Assembly: GCF_000757905.1 (NCBI RefSeq) | Contig: NZ_JRLH01000005.1 | Length of the DNA: 64,000 nt | Direction: 5' to 3' (one strand) | Source: Arsenophonus nilaparvatae | Lineage (GTDB): Bacteria > Pseudomonadota > Gammaproteobacteria > Enterobacterales > Enterobacteriaceae | Shown here: piece after piece, positions 1 to 8,734 of the stretch | How the letters are laid out: every line of letters begins with the position of its first letter | Numbering within the stretch: position 1 is the first letter of the stretch | The notes under the pieces: generated by a model | Database searches by the model: none | What the model was told of the DNA's origin: nothing | What the model saw: the letters and a program-made list of their open reading frames with translations, nothing else | Translations under genes and position numbers: made by a program

Positions 1-451
1 CTAAACGCTCAAGGAATAAATGCTGGTCTCCGGATCGATATCCTTGCACGGAAATAATTGGCCCGTCACGTTCAGCCACTGCTTGACAAACAGTTTGTAA
101 CTGATTGCGATCGCCATGAAAAATAACCCCATCAAATTGGCAGTCGGTTAGTTGCCAATTATCAGCTAGCCTGATCATCTGGTTGACTAAAGCAGGCAAC
201 TCTGCCTGCAATTGCTGCTGGATGGCATTATTTGGCCATAGCACCTGACATCCCATCGCTAACACTGCTGCTAGCTGGATCACTGCATCTGCTTGTGTTT
301 CCGCCAGACACAAAATCCGCCCGCGTGGCACTAGCCTATAACTATTATGCTCTCCGGTTGGGCCGGGCAGCTGATGGCAGATGCCGGTTGCGGTCAATGG
401 CTGATAGAGGTCAATAACCGCAGCAACAGTTGCATGATGGCGATTTTTTAC
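1..451 (-). pseudogene. putA: C-terminal segment of PutA, in frame after a stop codon
   Basis: Reading the minus strand on from the putA stop codon in the same frame gives 150 sense codons without another stop, running off the window edge. The translation resembles the end of enterobacterial PutA: blocks such as LPGPTGEHNS, RGRILCLAETQ, VIQLAAVLAMG and ISVQGYRSGDQH line up with the C-terminal domain of the E. coli protein as I remember it. Only about 20 more residues would be expected before the natural end. The segment is therefore separated from the main gene by one nonsense codon, with no shift of frame. It has no obvious start of its own. Either it is untranslated and decaying, or the stop is read through; the sequence cannot decide. 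Confidence 0.85.
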
Positions 452-3400
452 CTAATCACAGAAGGCAGCAAAGGGCGTTAATGGCTGCAATGATGGTTGG
501 CCATGTTTAACTGGATAGCGATTATCTGGTGGCGTAAACAGTTTATCCATGATGGTAGCTGGCCTTTGGCTGAGCAATCGATAGAGATAAAGCGGGCCAC
601 CGGCTTTTGGCCCGGTACCCGATAGTCCTTCTCCGCCAAATGGTTGTACCCCAACTACCGCACCGACCATATTGCGGTTAACATAAATATTACCTACTTT
701 GGCCGTCTGGCAAACGTCGGCGATAGTTTCATCAATACGGCTATGCAGCCCTAAAGTTAAGCCATAACCTGAGTCATTAATTTGTTTGATCAGGCTGGTT
801 AGTTGATGGCGCTTAAAGCGTAAAATATGTAGTACCGGGCCAAAAATTTCATTTTTCAGTTCATTAAAATGGTCAATTTCAATTAAGGTGGGTCGGACAA
901 AGGTGCCTTGTTGCCATTGATTATCATGCTGTTGGCTAGTTTGCTCAGCCTGATACAGGGTTTTCCCTGCTTGACGCAGCTGGGCAATGTGCTGTTCGAT
1001 ATTCTGCTGTGCTTCGCTATCAATGACCGGGCCAATATCGGTTGCCAGCTGGCTAGGATCACCGATTCGGTATTCGGCTATCGCACCTTTTAACATCGTC
1101 AGTGTGCGTTCAGCGACCTCTTCCTGGATACAAAGAATACGTAGGGCAGAGCAGCGTTGACCGGCACTATCGAAGGCTGAAATGATAACGTCATTGACAA
1201 CTTGCTCCGTCAGTGCGGATGAATCAACAATCATGGCATTTAAGCCGCCGGTTTCGGCAATCAGTGGAATGGGCTGTTGCTGAGCATTGAGTCGGCCGGC
1301 AAGATTATGCTGGATCAGTTTGGCCACCTGGGTTGAACCGGTAAACATCACACCGTCCGTCCGCTTGTCACTGATCAGTTTGCTACCCACTCGCTCGCCG
1401 CTACCGGGCAGCAGCTGGAGAACGTCGCGGGGAATGCCCGCCTGGTGCAGTAACTCAACCGCTAGCATGGCAATAATCGGTGTTTGCTCTGCCGGTTTGG
1501 CCAATACGCTATTACCGCTCGCTAAAGCGGCAGCGATTTGGCCGCTAAAAATCGCCAGTGGGAAATTCCACGGACTAATGCAAACCACCACACCCAGTGG
1601 CGAATAGCTTTCATTATTGAAATTTTCACTGATCTGTACGGCGTAGTAACGCAAAAAATCGATCGCTTCGCGCACTTCAGCAATGGCATTACTAAAGGTT
1701 TTGCCGGCTTCACGGATCAATACGCCAATTAAACGGGAGAATTGCTGCTCCATCAGGCTAGCCGCTTGTTGCAAAATGGCCGCTCGTTCTATGACGGGAA
1801 TCGTCGCCCAGCGAGTAGCTGCGTCGGTAGCAATTTCCAACGCATGCTCGACGTCGGTTAGACTTGCTTCATGGACATAGCCGACGATATCGTCAAAATT
1901 AGCCGGATTAGTGATCGGCTGTCGGGCTGAAATTTCAGTCGGCGAGGGTGGTTCTCCTGCCAGTAAAGGTTTAACCTGATAACAGAGAGGGGTGGTCAGT
2001 AGGGTCTGCGCCAGTGCCGCCAGGTGATGTTCGTTAGTCAAATCAATACCAATAGCATTGAGGCGCTTGCTGCCATATAGCGCACGAGGCAGTGGGATTT
2101 GTGGATGTGGCAAACCCAGTTGGCCTGCCGTTTCAGCCGCCACCAGCACTTGTTGCACTGGATCGGCTACCAGTTTATCTAATGGAATATTAGGATCGGC
2201 AATCTGATTAACGAATGACGTATTTGCGCCATTTTCCAGTAAGCGGCGCACCAGGTAAGCCAACAAGGTTTGATGACTACCGACTGGGGCATAAATAAGA
2301 CATGGACGATTAAGTTTACCTTCGGCGATGGCGCCGACAACTTGTTGATATAGCTCTTCGCCCATGCCATGTAAACATTGAAATTCATATTGGCCAGGAT
2401 AATAATTTTCACCAGCCATATAATAAATCGTGGCTAAGGTATGGGCGTTATGGGTGGCAAATTGGGGGTAAATCAAATTGGGCACCGACAGCAATTTACG
2501 CGCACAAGCCAGATAACTGACGTCAGTATAAATTTTTCTGCTATAGACCGGGTAACCTTCAAGACCATCTATTTGCGCGCGTTTAATTTCACTATCCCAA
2601 TAAGCGCCTTTTACCAGTCGGATCATCAAACGGTGCTGACTGCGTTGCGCTAAATCGATAATTTCATCGATAACATAGGGGCAACGTTTTTGATATGCCT
2701 GAATGACAAAGCCAATTCCATCCCAGCCGGCTAGTTGCGGTTCGAAGCACAGCTTTTCTAACAGATCTAGGGAAATTTCCAATCTATCAGCTTCTTCAGC
2801 ATCAATATTAATGCCAATATTGTAATGACGTGCTTGTAAGGTTAATGTTAACAGACGAGGGTAAAGCTCAGACACCACCCGCTCATATTGAGCCCGGCAA
2901 TATTTTGCATGGAGGGCAGACAGTTTAATGGAAATTCCGGCACTGGCATAAATGCTTTTGCCGTCGGAAGCTTTACCAATAGCATCAATCGCTTGTTGAT
3001 AAGCAGCCATGTAGCTTTTGGCATCTTCATCGGTTAAGGCCGCTTCACCTAACATATCATACGAGTAGCTAAAACCTTCATTTTCCATTTTATGCGCATT
3101 ACTTAGTGCTTTTGTGATGGTTTCACCAGTGACAAATTGCTCACCCATTAGCCGCATTGCCATATTCACAGCTTGACGAATAATGGGTTCACCACTTTTA
3201 CTAATGATCCGGTTAAGAGCACTGGTAAGTTTAGTTTCATGATGGCTGGCAACTAATTTGCCGGTAATTAGCAAACCCCAGGTGGTGGCATTAACAAATA
3301 ATGATGAACTCTGTCCAATATGTGACTGCCAGTCACCACCACTAATTTTGTCGCGGATCAATATGTCACGGGTAGCGTTATCGGGGATGCGCAGCAGTGC

Positions 3401-3766
3401 TTCAGCCAGGCACATAAGCGCAATCCCTTCTTGCGACGAGAGAGAAAATTGTTGTAATAAACTCTGGACTAAACCAGAACGGCCAACACTCTTTTTTTGC
3501 TGACGTAGATTTTTTGCTAGCTGATAGGCTAGTTGATAAGCCGCTTGTGTCTCAGTTTCTGGTAGCTGTGCCTGTTGCACTAATAGAGGTAATAGCTGTG
3601 TTTCAGGTAATCGATAGGCTGCAGTGATTGCTGAGCGTTTTGCGGATTGAGGTAAAATATGCTGTGCAAAATTTAAAAAGGAGGGCTTTCCTGTTTTAGG
3701 GCATATTGCGATGTCACTAGATGAATTTTCTTTTTCATTAACTTTGGTAGCCGGGAATTGAATCAT
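452..3766 (-). CDS. putA: Bifunctional proline dehydrogenase / P5C dehydrogenase, truncated by in-frame UAG
   Basis: PutA oxidises proline to glutamate in two steps at the inner membrane, using FAD and then NAD. The proline dehydrogenase barrel (about residues 85-540, with RLVKGAYWDSEIKRAQ) and the aldehyde dehydrogenase domain (about 600-1080, with SPWNFPLAIF and the catalytic Cys in FDSAGQRCSALR near residue 870) look intact. Two things are odd. The N-terminus begins near E. coli residue 49, so the ribbon-helix-helix DNA-binding domain is absent; the ATG has a good GAGGAA ribosome site and no such domain is readable upstream. The frame ends at a UAG (452-454) although the C-terminal domain continues in frame beyond it. 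putP is divergent. Without the DNA-binding domain, the classical PutA autorepression of put cannot work through this protein. Confidence 0.95.
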   Translation of the reverse strand: MIQFPATKVNEKENSSSDIAICPKTGKPSFLNFAQHILPQSAKRSAITAAYRLPETQLLPLLVQQAQLPETETQAAYQLAYQLAKNLRQQKKSVGRSGLVQSLLQQFSLSSQEGIALMCLAEALLRIPDNATRDILIRDKISGGDWQSHIGQSSSLFVNATTWGLLITGKLVASHHETKLTSALNRIISKSGEPIIRQAVNMAMRLMGEQFVTGETITKALSNAHKMENEGFSYSYDMLGEAALTDEDAKSYMAAYQQAIDAIGKASDGKSIYASAGISIKLSALHAKYCRAQYERVVSELYPRLLTLTLQARHYNIGINIDAEEADRLEISLDLLEKLCFEPQLAGWDGIGFVIQAYQKRCPYVIDEIIDLAQRSQHRLMIRLVKGAYWDSEIKRAQIDGLEGYPVYSRKIYTDVSYLACARKLLSVPNLIYPQFATHNAHTLATIYYMAGENYYPGQYEFQCLHGMGEELYQQVVGAIAEGKLNRPCLIYAPVGSHQTLLAYLVRRLLENGANTSFVNQIADPNIPLDKLVADPVQQVLVAAETAGQLGLPHPQIPLPRALYGSKRLNAIGIDLTNEHHLAALAQTLLTTPLCYQVKPLLAGEPPSPTEISARQPITNPANFDDIVGYVHEASLTDVEHALEIATDAATRWATIPVIERAAILQQAASLMEQQFSRLIGVLIREAGKTFSNAIAEVREAIDFLRYYAVQISENFNNESYSPLGVVVCISPWNFPLAIFSGQIAAALASGNSVLAKPAEQTPIIAMLAVELLHQAGIPRDVLQLLPGSGERVGSKLISDKRTDGVMFTGSTQVAKLIQHNLAGRLNAQQQPIPLIAETGGLNAMIVDSSALTEQVVNDVIISAFDSAGQRCSALRILCIQEEVAERTLTMLKGAIAEYRIGDPSQLATDIGPVIDSEAQQNIEQHIAQLRQAGKTLYQAEQTSQQHDNQWQQGTFVRPTLIEIDHFNELKNEIFGPVLHILRFKRHQLTSLIKQINDSGYGLTLGLHSRIDETIADVCQTAKVGNIYVNRNMVGAVVGVQPFGGEGLSGTGPKAGGPLYLYRLLSQRPATIMDKLFTPPDNRYPVKHGQPSLQPLTPFAAFCD

Positions 3767-4398
3767 AGTTTCCTCATTATCAAAGTGTCTAAGATAATTA
3801 AATATTGCCTGTCCTGTTAACTAATCGATCTAAGCACCAGGCGTTGTAAAGTTGTTTCAATACCTTATCTGGTTACTTTATCAACAGAAAGAATGACTGC
3901 AGTTATGCGGCGACTCATTCTTATTCTTTTGCTGATTGTTAGAAGTCGGTAATTTAACAATATCCTTTATGTTTTAATTTGGTGCAATATTGTTAACTAA
4001 TGAAAGTGTGAGAAATGTGAAATAAATCTATTTTTGTATTAATTAAAATAGATTTTATTATAAGTATTGTTATATCTTGCTGAAACATAAATAAATAAAT
4101 AAAAAAATATTAAATTAATTAATGTTATAATTATTTAACTAAATATATCACCAAACAAATTAACATTTGTGGCTAGTTTTCTGATTATTGGCCCAATAAC
4201 TATTAATTTTTTGTTATTTTATGGTTTATTTATTGAGTTGATTATATTTTCATCAAAATAAAATTTCAAGAAGAATAGGAAAATAAAAAGTCAGTTTATG
4301 CGTTAAAAATAAGTCTAATTTTCGTTAATTCAAAATTATAACTTACATGCCTGCATACTAACAAAACTAAAAAAGAGAAAAACGATGGAGAGGGACAG
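3767..4398. promoter_or_regulatory. Divergent putA-putP intergenic region
   Basis: This very AT-rich spacer of about 630 bases separates the divergent put genes and must hold both promoters. In E. coli the equivalent region carries PutA operators, but here PutA lacks its DNA-binding domain. A TGTGA-like half site near 4005 could be part of a CRP site, but its partner half is poor. I see no convincing ORF or RNA gene. Confidence 0.45.
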
Positions 4399-5886
4399 AT
4401 GATATTAAGCTACCCAATGATAATTATGTTTGTGATTTATATTTTTGTGATGTTGTTAATCGGTTTTTGGGCCTATCGTTCAACAACCAGTTTTGATGAT
4501 TACATTTTAGGCGGACGTCGTTTAGGTGGGGTAGTAACGGCGCTTTCTGCTGGTGCATCAGATATGAGCGGTTGGTTATTAATGGGATTACCGGGCGCTA
4601 TTTTTCTAAGCGGAATAGCGGAAAGCTGGATTGCAATCGGATTATCTTTAGGCGCTTATTTAAATTGGCGATTAGTCGCTGGGCGATTACGCGTGCAAAC
4701 CGAAAATAATCATAATTCGCTGACATTACCTGACTATTTTACCAGCCGCTTTGAAGATAAAAGTAAAATGTTGCGTATTGTTTCGGCCTTGGTGATCTTG
4801 GTTTTTTTTACTATCTATTGTGCTTCCGGTGTGGTTGCTGGCGGATTACTGTTTGAAAATACTTTTGGCATAAGCTATCAGCAAGCGATGTGGTTAGGTG
4901 CATTAGCCACCATTATTTATACTTTTTTGGGCGGTTTTCTAGCCGTTAGCTGGACGGATACGGTACAAGCCACTTTGATGATTTTTGCCTTATTATTAAC
5001 ACCAATCATGGTGATCTTTGCTGTCGGTGGCTTGGACAGCGCGGTAACATTCATTAACAATAAAGATCCCGCATATCTAGATATGTTTAAAGGATTAAAT
5101 TTTATTGCCATTATCTCTTTATTGGGATGGGGCTTAGGCTACTTTGGCCAACCGCATATATTAGCACGTTTTATGGCAGCTGAATCAGCGCAAACCATTA
5201 ACCGTGCACGGCGTATTAGTATGACCTGGATGGTACTCTGTTTAACAGGTACGATTGCGGTTGGTTTTTTTGCTATTGCTTATTTTGATCTGCATCCCGC
5301 CGTTGCCGGTGCGGTTATGGCTAATCCTGAGCGGGTATTTATGGAATTAGCCATTATTTTATTTAATCCTTGGCTGGCCGGGATATTGTTATCAGCCATT
5401 TTAGCTGCTGTGATGAGTACCTTAAGTTGTCAATTATTGGTTTGTGCCAGTGCGTTGACTGAAGATCTCTATAAACCGTTTATCAGACCTAAAGCTCGCC
5501 AGCGAGAGTTAGTTTGGGTTGGTCGCGCCATGGTGTTAGTGGTGGCGGCAATGGCTATTTTTATTGCTCGTGATCCCAATAATAAAGTATTGGTTTTGGT
5601 TAGCAACGCCTGGGCAGGCTTTGGCGCGGCCTTTGGTCCAGTGATCTTGATTTCTGTCTTGTGGCAACGTATGAATCGCTATGGTGCTTTAGCCGGTATG
5701 TTGGTCGGTGCTTTAACGGTATTGATATGGATGCAATATAAGTGGTTTGGTTTGTATGAAATTATTCCCGGTTTTATTTTTGCCTCAATCGCCATTGTTG
5801 TTGTTAGCCTGTTAACTACCTCACCTAGCCAGAGCGCCGTGAAACGCTTTATTAAAGCGGAAGCTGAATATAAAGCCAGCCAATAA
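4399..5886 (+). CDS. putP: Sodium/proline symporter
   Basis: PutP imports proline with Na+ across the inner membrane. It is a 495-residue protein of the SSS family (E. coli 502), with the usual multiple hydrophobic helices. Asp55 in SAGASDMSGW matches the Na+-site aspartate of the E. coli protein at the same number, and the MSTLSCQLLV segment holding the conserved Ser/Thr Na+ ligands of helix 9 is present. The start has a GGAGAGGGA ribosome site. It is divergent from putA, forming the usual import and catabolism pair. The gene looks fully functional, so proline uptake is kept even though putA is altered. Confidence 0.97.
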   Translation: MILSYPMIIMFVIYIFVMLLIGFWAYRSTTSFDDYILGGRRLGGVVTALSAGASDMSGWLLMGLPGAIFLSGIAESWIAIGLSLGAYLNWRLVAGRLRVQTENNHNSLTLPDYFTSRFEDKSKMLRIVSALVILVFFTIYCASGVVAGGLLFENTFGISYQQAMWLGALATIIYTFLGGFLAVSWTDTVQATLMIFALLLTPIMVIFAVGGLDSAVTFINNKDPAYLDMFKGLNFIAIISLLGWGLGYFGQPHILARFMAAESAQTINRARRISMTWMVLCLTGTIAVGFFAIAYFDLHPAVAGAVMANPERVFMELAIILFNPWLAGILLSAILAAVMSTLSCQLLVCASALTEDLYKPFIRPKARQRELVWVGRAMVLVVAAMAIFIARDPNNKVLVLVSNAWAGFGAAFGPVILISVLWQRMNRYGALAGMLVGALTVLIWMQYKWFGLYEIIPGFIFASIAIVVVSLLTTSPSQSAVKRFIKAEAEYKASQ

Positions 5887-5897
5887 CACGCTAACGA

Positions 5898-5940
5898 CTG
5901 CTGATTGATTCACCGATTAATCAGCAGCCATTTTATTATT
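5898..5940 (+). terminator. Rho-independent terminator after putP
   Basis: Arms CTGCTGATT and AATCAGCAG form a 9-bp stem with a 12-base loop, followed by a T-rich run, 11 bases after the putP stop. Confidence 0.8.
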
Positions 5941-6063
5941 TAATCTGAGATTTGTTCACTATTTAGTTTAGTAGATTATTTTTATTTTAGGTGGTTTCGT
6001 TATATTAATTAATAATGAAATTATTGATATTTGTTGTTTTTGGGATGGTTGAAATAACAAATT

Positions 6064-6192
6064 ATGCGTATAGGTAATATTAATTCTATTAGTCAATGTT
6101 ATAGAAAAGTCAAGAGTAATATTAATCATGCTATCATCGATAAGCTAAAGGGTGTTTGTAATCAATCGGTTGAATTTTTTTTTTGCAGATGA
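6064..6192 (+). other. Short upstream frame, probable N-terminus of the following gene
   Basis: An ATG opens 42 codons (beginning MRIGNINSISQCYRKV) that end at TGA 6190-6192, just after the T10 run at 6175-6184. The downstream long frame is offset by one base. If the run were nine T, this frame would read straight into the downstream frame as ...SVEFFFADEHSK and give one protein of 252 residues. The downstream frame has no ATG of its own near its beginning, which supports this segment being the true start. No strong ribosome site is visible before the ATG. Confidence 0.6.
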
Positions 6193-6823
6193 GCATAGCA
6201 AGCAAGAAGGAGTAAAATCATCTATTACTTTATTGTGCTCAGAAATAAAAAAAAGAATAGATAATAGTAATATTTATTATTACGAAGATAAAGAGGTTAA
6301 CGCTAATATTGTACCAGGAATAAGAGTTGTACCAGGAATAAGTGCTAAAGAATTGCAGAATCTTAATGCTGTATCTGATGCCAGATTATATAAACATCTT
6401 ATTCAAAGTTTGTATATGAATGATTGTAATATGGAATTTTTTGATATATATGACAGTAAAACTGCTGAACAATATAATATACATCAATTAGATAAATATG
6501 CTGGTAAAAATGATTTCATCACAATTCTTGATACATTAGCCTATTTATATTTATCGTTAGAAGGTGATTTTTATGATAATAAATTCATTGTGTGGAAAGA
6601 TATGGAGTATGTATTCGAGAAAAATAATTTTTTTATAGATAAATCATCTCAATACCCTGAAACCAGAGCTAAAGAATATGAAAAATATAAAAATGAAATA
6701 CACTATATGATACATGATGTATTAGAGAAATGGCCTACAATTTCTGATATGTTAGCCAATAACAGAAAAAGTGTTCACTATCATTTAGATGATTTAATGC
6801 TAAGAGTTAATACAACCAGGTAA
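6152..6823 (+). CDS. Hypothetical protein, 5' end out of frame across a T10 tract
   Basis: I do not recognise this family. The frame encodes about 223 residues from a GTG without a usable ribosome site, so the natural start is more likely the ATG at 6064 in the neighbouring frame. The product looks soluble: no signal peptide or membrane helix, many Tyr, Asn, Asp and Lys residues, and a C-terminal part (about 185-223) that is probably helical. Base composition is even more AT-rich than the flanking core genes. It lies alone between putP and cycA, each bounded by terminators, in a place where E. coli has nothing comparable, so it is probably acquired. A secreted effector is conceivable but unsupported by any motif. 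It may be a young pseudogene or be rescued by slippage at the T run. Confidence 0.55.
   Translation: MFVINRLNFFFADEHSKQEGVKSSITLLCSEIKKRIDNSNIYYYEDKEVNANIVPGIRVVPGISAKELQNLNAVSDARLYKHLIQSLYMNDCNMEFFDIYDSKTAEQYNIHQLDKYAGKNDFITILDTLAYLYLSLEGDFYDNKFIVWKDMEYVFEKNNFFIDKSSQYPETRAKEYEKYKNEIHYMIHDVLEKWPTISDMLANNRKSVHYHLDDLMLRVNTTR
6311..6346 (+). repeat. 18-base tandem duplication inside the unknown gene
   Basis: Two adjacent 18-base units, both beginning GTACCAGGAATAAG and differing at two positions, encode VPGIRV and VPGISA. The duplication keeps the frame. Confidence 0.85.
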
Positions 6824-6833
6824 AATGAATAAA

Positions 6834-6853
6834 ATGGTGGAGTAAACCACCAT
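6834..6853. terminator. Bidirectional terminator between the unknown gene and cycA
   Basis: ATGGTGG and CCACCAT pair around a 6-base loop between the convergent genes. T-rich sequence follows on both strands. Confidence 0.7.
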
Positions 6854-6870
6854 GTTTAGTTTAATTAGTA

Positions 6871-8259
6871 TCAAGTTTTACGATTTTTAGCAATTTGATA
6901 ACCAATTAGCAATATTACAAACCAAATGGGTACCGCTAGTAGCGCCTGGCGAGTATCTTTTTCTAAGGTTAGCAATATTAAAACGAACACAAAAAATAGT
7001 AGGCAAACCCAAGACATAACAATGCCAGCTGGCATTTTATAAATCGAAGTTTGATGGCGATGCGGTTGTTTTTTGCGATAAGCCAGATAAGCACACAGGA
7101 TCATACTCCAGATAAACATAAAAAGGATCGCAGCTACGGTGGTGATCAGGACAAAAACCCGCATAACATCGGGAATAAAATAGATCAATACCACTGCCAT
7201 ACTAAGGCAACAGCAGGTAAAAAATAATCCCTTAACTGGCACTGCTTTATTGGATAATTGACTAAATTGGCTGGGGGCATTGGCTTCCTTGGCTAGCCCA
7301 AATAACATCCGGCTGGTGGAAAAGACGCCACTATTGGTAGAGGAAGTGGCTGAAGTCAGCACCACAAAGTTGACAATACTGGCGGCAGCCGGTACACCAA
7401 TTAAGACAAACAATTCGACGAATGGGCTCTTATCGGCAGCAATCTCACGCCAAGGGGTGACTGACATAATAACCACTAAAGAAAGGACATAAAAGGCGAT
7501 AAATCTAAACGGAATGGCACTGATCGCTCTTGGTAACACGCGATTTGGATCGCGCGTTTCGGCTGCGGTGGCGCCAACGATTTCAATACCAACAAAAGAG
7601 AAGATAGCTAATTGGAAACCGGCAAAAAAACCGTTAATGCCCATGGGAAAGATGCCATCATTCCACAGGTGACTGAAGGATGCAATATGACCGGTAGGCG
7701 TTTTGAAGCCGATAATCACTAATATTACGCCAATCAAAATAAGAAAGACAATGGCAATGATTTTGATAATCGCAAACCAAAATTCTGTTTCACCAAATAA
7801 GGAAACCGAGACCAGATTAAGGGTTAATAACAAGAGTATGCAAAGTAATGAAGTCAGCCAGGGCGGAAAATCAGGTGCCCAGTAACCAATATAGGCAGTA
7901 ATAGCAACAATTTCTGCGATTGCGGTGATTACCCAACAAAACCAATAAGTCCAGCCAACGAAAAAGCCGGCCCATGGGCCTAAAAGTTCAGCACAAAAAT
8001 CACTAAAGGATTTATAATTTAAATTGGAAAGGAGTAGTTCCCCCATGGCCCTCATTACGAAAAATAAAACAAAGCCGATAATTAGATAAATAATAATAAG
8101 CGACGGGCCAGCTAAAGAGATAGCTTTGCCTGAGCCCATAAATAATCCTGTGCCTATGGCACCACCTATAGCAATCAGTTGAATATGGCGATTTTGTAAA
8201 CCTCGTTTGAGTTGTCCTTGATCTATGTTTGTTGCCGATGATAATGGTTTGTCGTTCAT
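6871..8259 (-). CDS. cycA: D-serine/D-alanine/glycine transporter
   Basis: This 462-residue permease of the amino acid-polyamine-organocation family has about 12 hydrophobic helices. The N-terminal block RHIQLIAIGGAIGTGLFMGSG and the blocks AMGELLLSNL, SPFVELFVL and SANSGVFSTSRMLFGLA-like sequence agree closely with E. coli CycA, which takes up glycine, D-alanine and D-serine with protons. The ATG is preceded only by a weak GGA. In E. coli cycA is elsewhere; here it is divergent from modA, in the place E. coli uses for modE. Related permeases (proline, aromatic or GABA types) are less similar. Confidence 0.9.
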   Translation of the reverse strand: MNDKPLSSATNIDQGQLKRGLQNRHIQLIAIGGAIGTGLFMGSGKAISLAGPSLIIIYLIIGFVLFFVMRAMGELLLSNLNYKSFSDFCAELLGPWAGFFVGWTYWFCWVITAIAEIVAITAYIGYWAPDFPPWLTSLLCILLLLTLNLVSVSLFGETEFWFAIIKIIAIVFLILIGVILVIIGFKTPTGHIASFSHLWNDGIFPMGINGFFAGFQLAIFSFVGIEIVGATAAETRDPNRVLPRAISAIPFRFIAFYVLSLVVIMSVTPWREIAADKSPFVELFVLIGVPAAASIVNFVVLTSATSSTNSGVFSTSRMLFGLAKEANAPSQFSQLSNKAVPVKGLFFTCCCLSMAVVLIYFIPDVMRVFVLITTVAAILFMFIWSMILCAYLAYRKKQPHRHQTSIYKMPAGIVMSWVCLLFFVFVLILLTLEKDTRQALLAVPIWFVILLIGYQIAKNRKT

Positions 8260-8685
8260 AGATTGTCCAATGTTGTTTTATTTTATTCAGCAAGGGTTAG
8301 CGGGTTATTATTTTTAAAATATCATTATTTAACTTATGGTGACACAATTATAGCAGGGTGGAAGATAATACTGATTTAATTAGCTAGGCCTCTAATAATT
8401 AATTGCCAATTTTTTATATTCTTTAATAAATAAAATTTGTATAAATAACTTTATTTAAATGATAAGCAAAATAACGGTTTTTTATCAGCTAATTCCAGCC
8501 ATTGAAATTTTAAGCTGATTTTTTTTATTAACTATCAAGATGATATAATTATTTTTATTTTGTTGTTAATTATCTTTTAACAACAGATGTTTAGCAATTG
8601 TTATACCGCTCATTTATTCTGTTTATCACTGTTTTTAACTAACTCGGACAATTTAATTTTATCGATATCATACGGCTTTCATTAT
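8260..8685. other. AT-rich spacer between cycA and modA
   Basis: I see no supported gene here; a short frame from 8587 overlaps modA out of frame and looks random. The spacer should contain the cycA and modA promoters. There is no trace of modE, which lies upstream of modA in E. coli. Confidence 0.5.
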
Positions 8686-8711
8686 TCGTTATATCCTGAT
8701 ATATATAACGA
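8686..8711. promoter_or_regulatory. ModE-type molybdate operator
   Basis: Perfect 9-bp arms TCGTTATAT (8686-8694) and ATATAACGA (8703-8711) with an 8-base spacer match the known ModE operator pattern (CGnTATAT ... ATATAACG) that represses modABC when molybdate is plentiful. It lies 24 bases before the preferred modA start and very close to the first possible ATG. Confidence 0.85.
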
Positions 8712-8734
8712 TAAAAATAATGAAAAAGGTATCA

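Noticed and set aside
6152..6823. Possible YopJ-type acetyltransferase effector
   Set aside because: A faint resemblance near the N-terminus was considered, but the catalytic His-Glu-Cys blocks of that family are absent.
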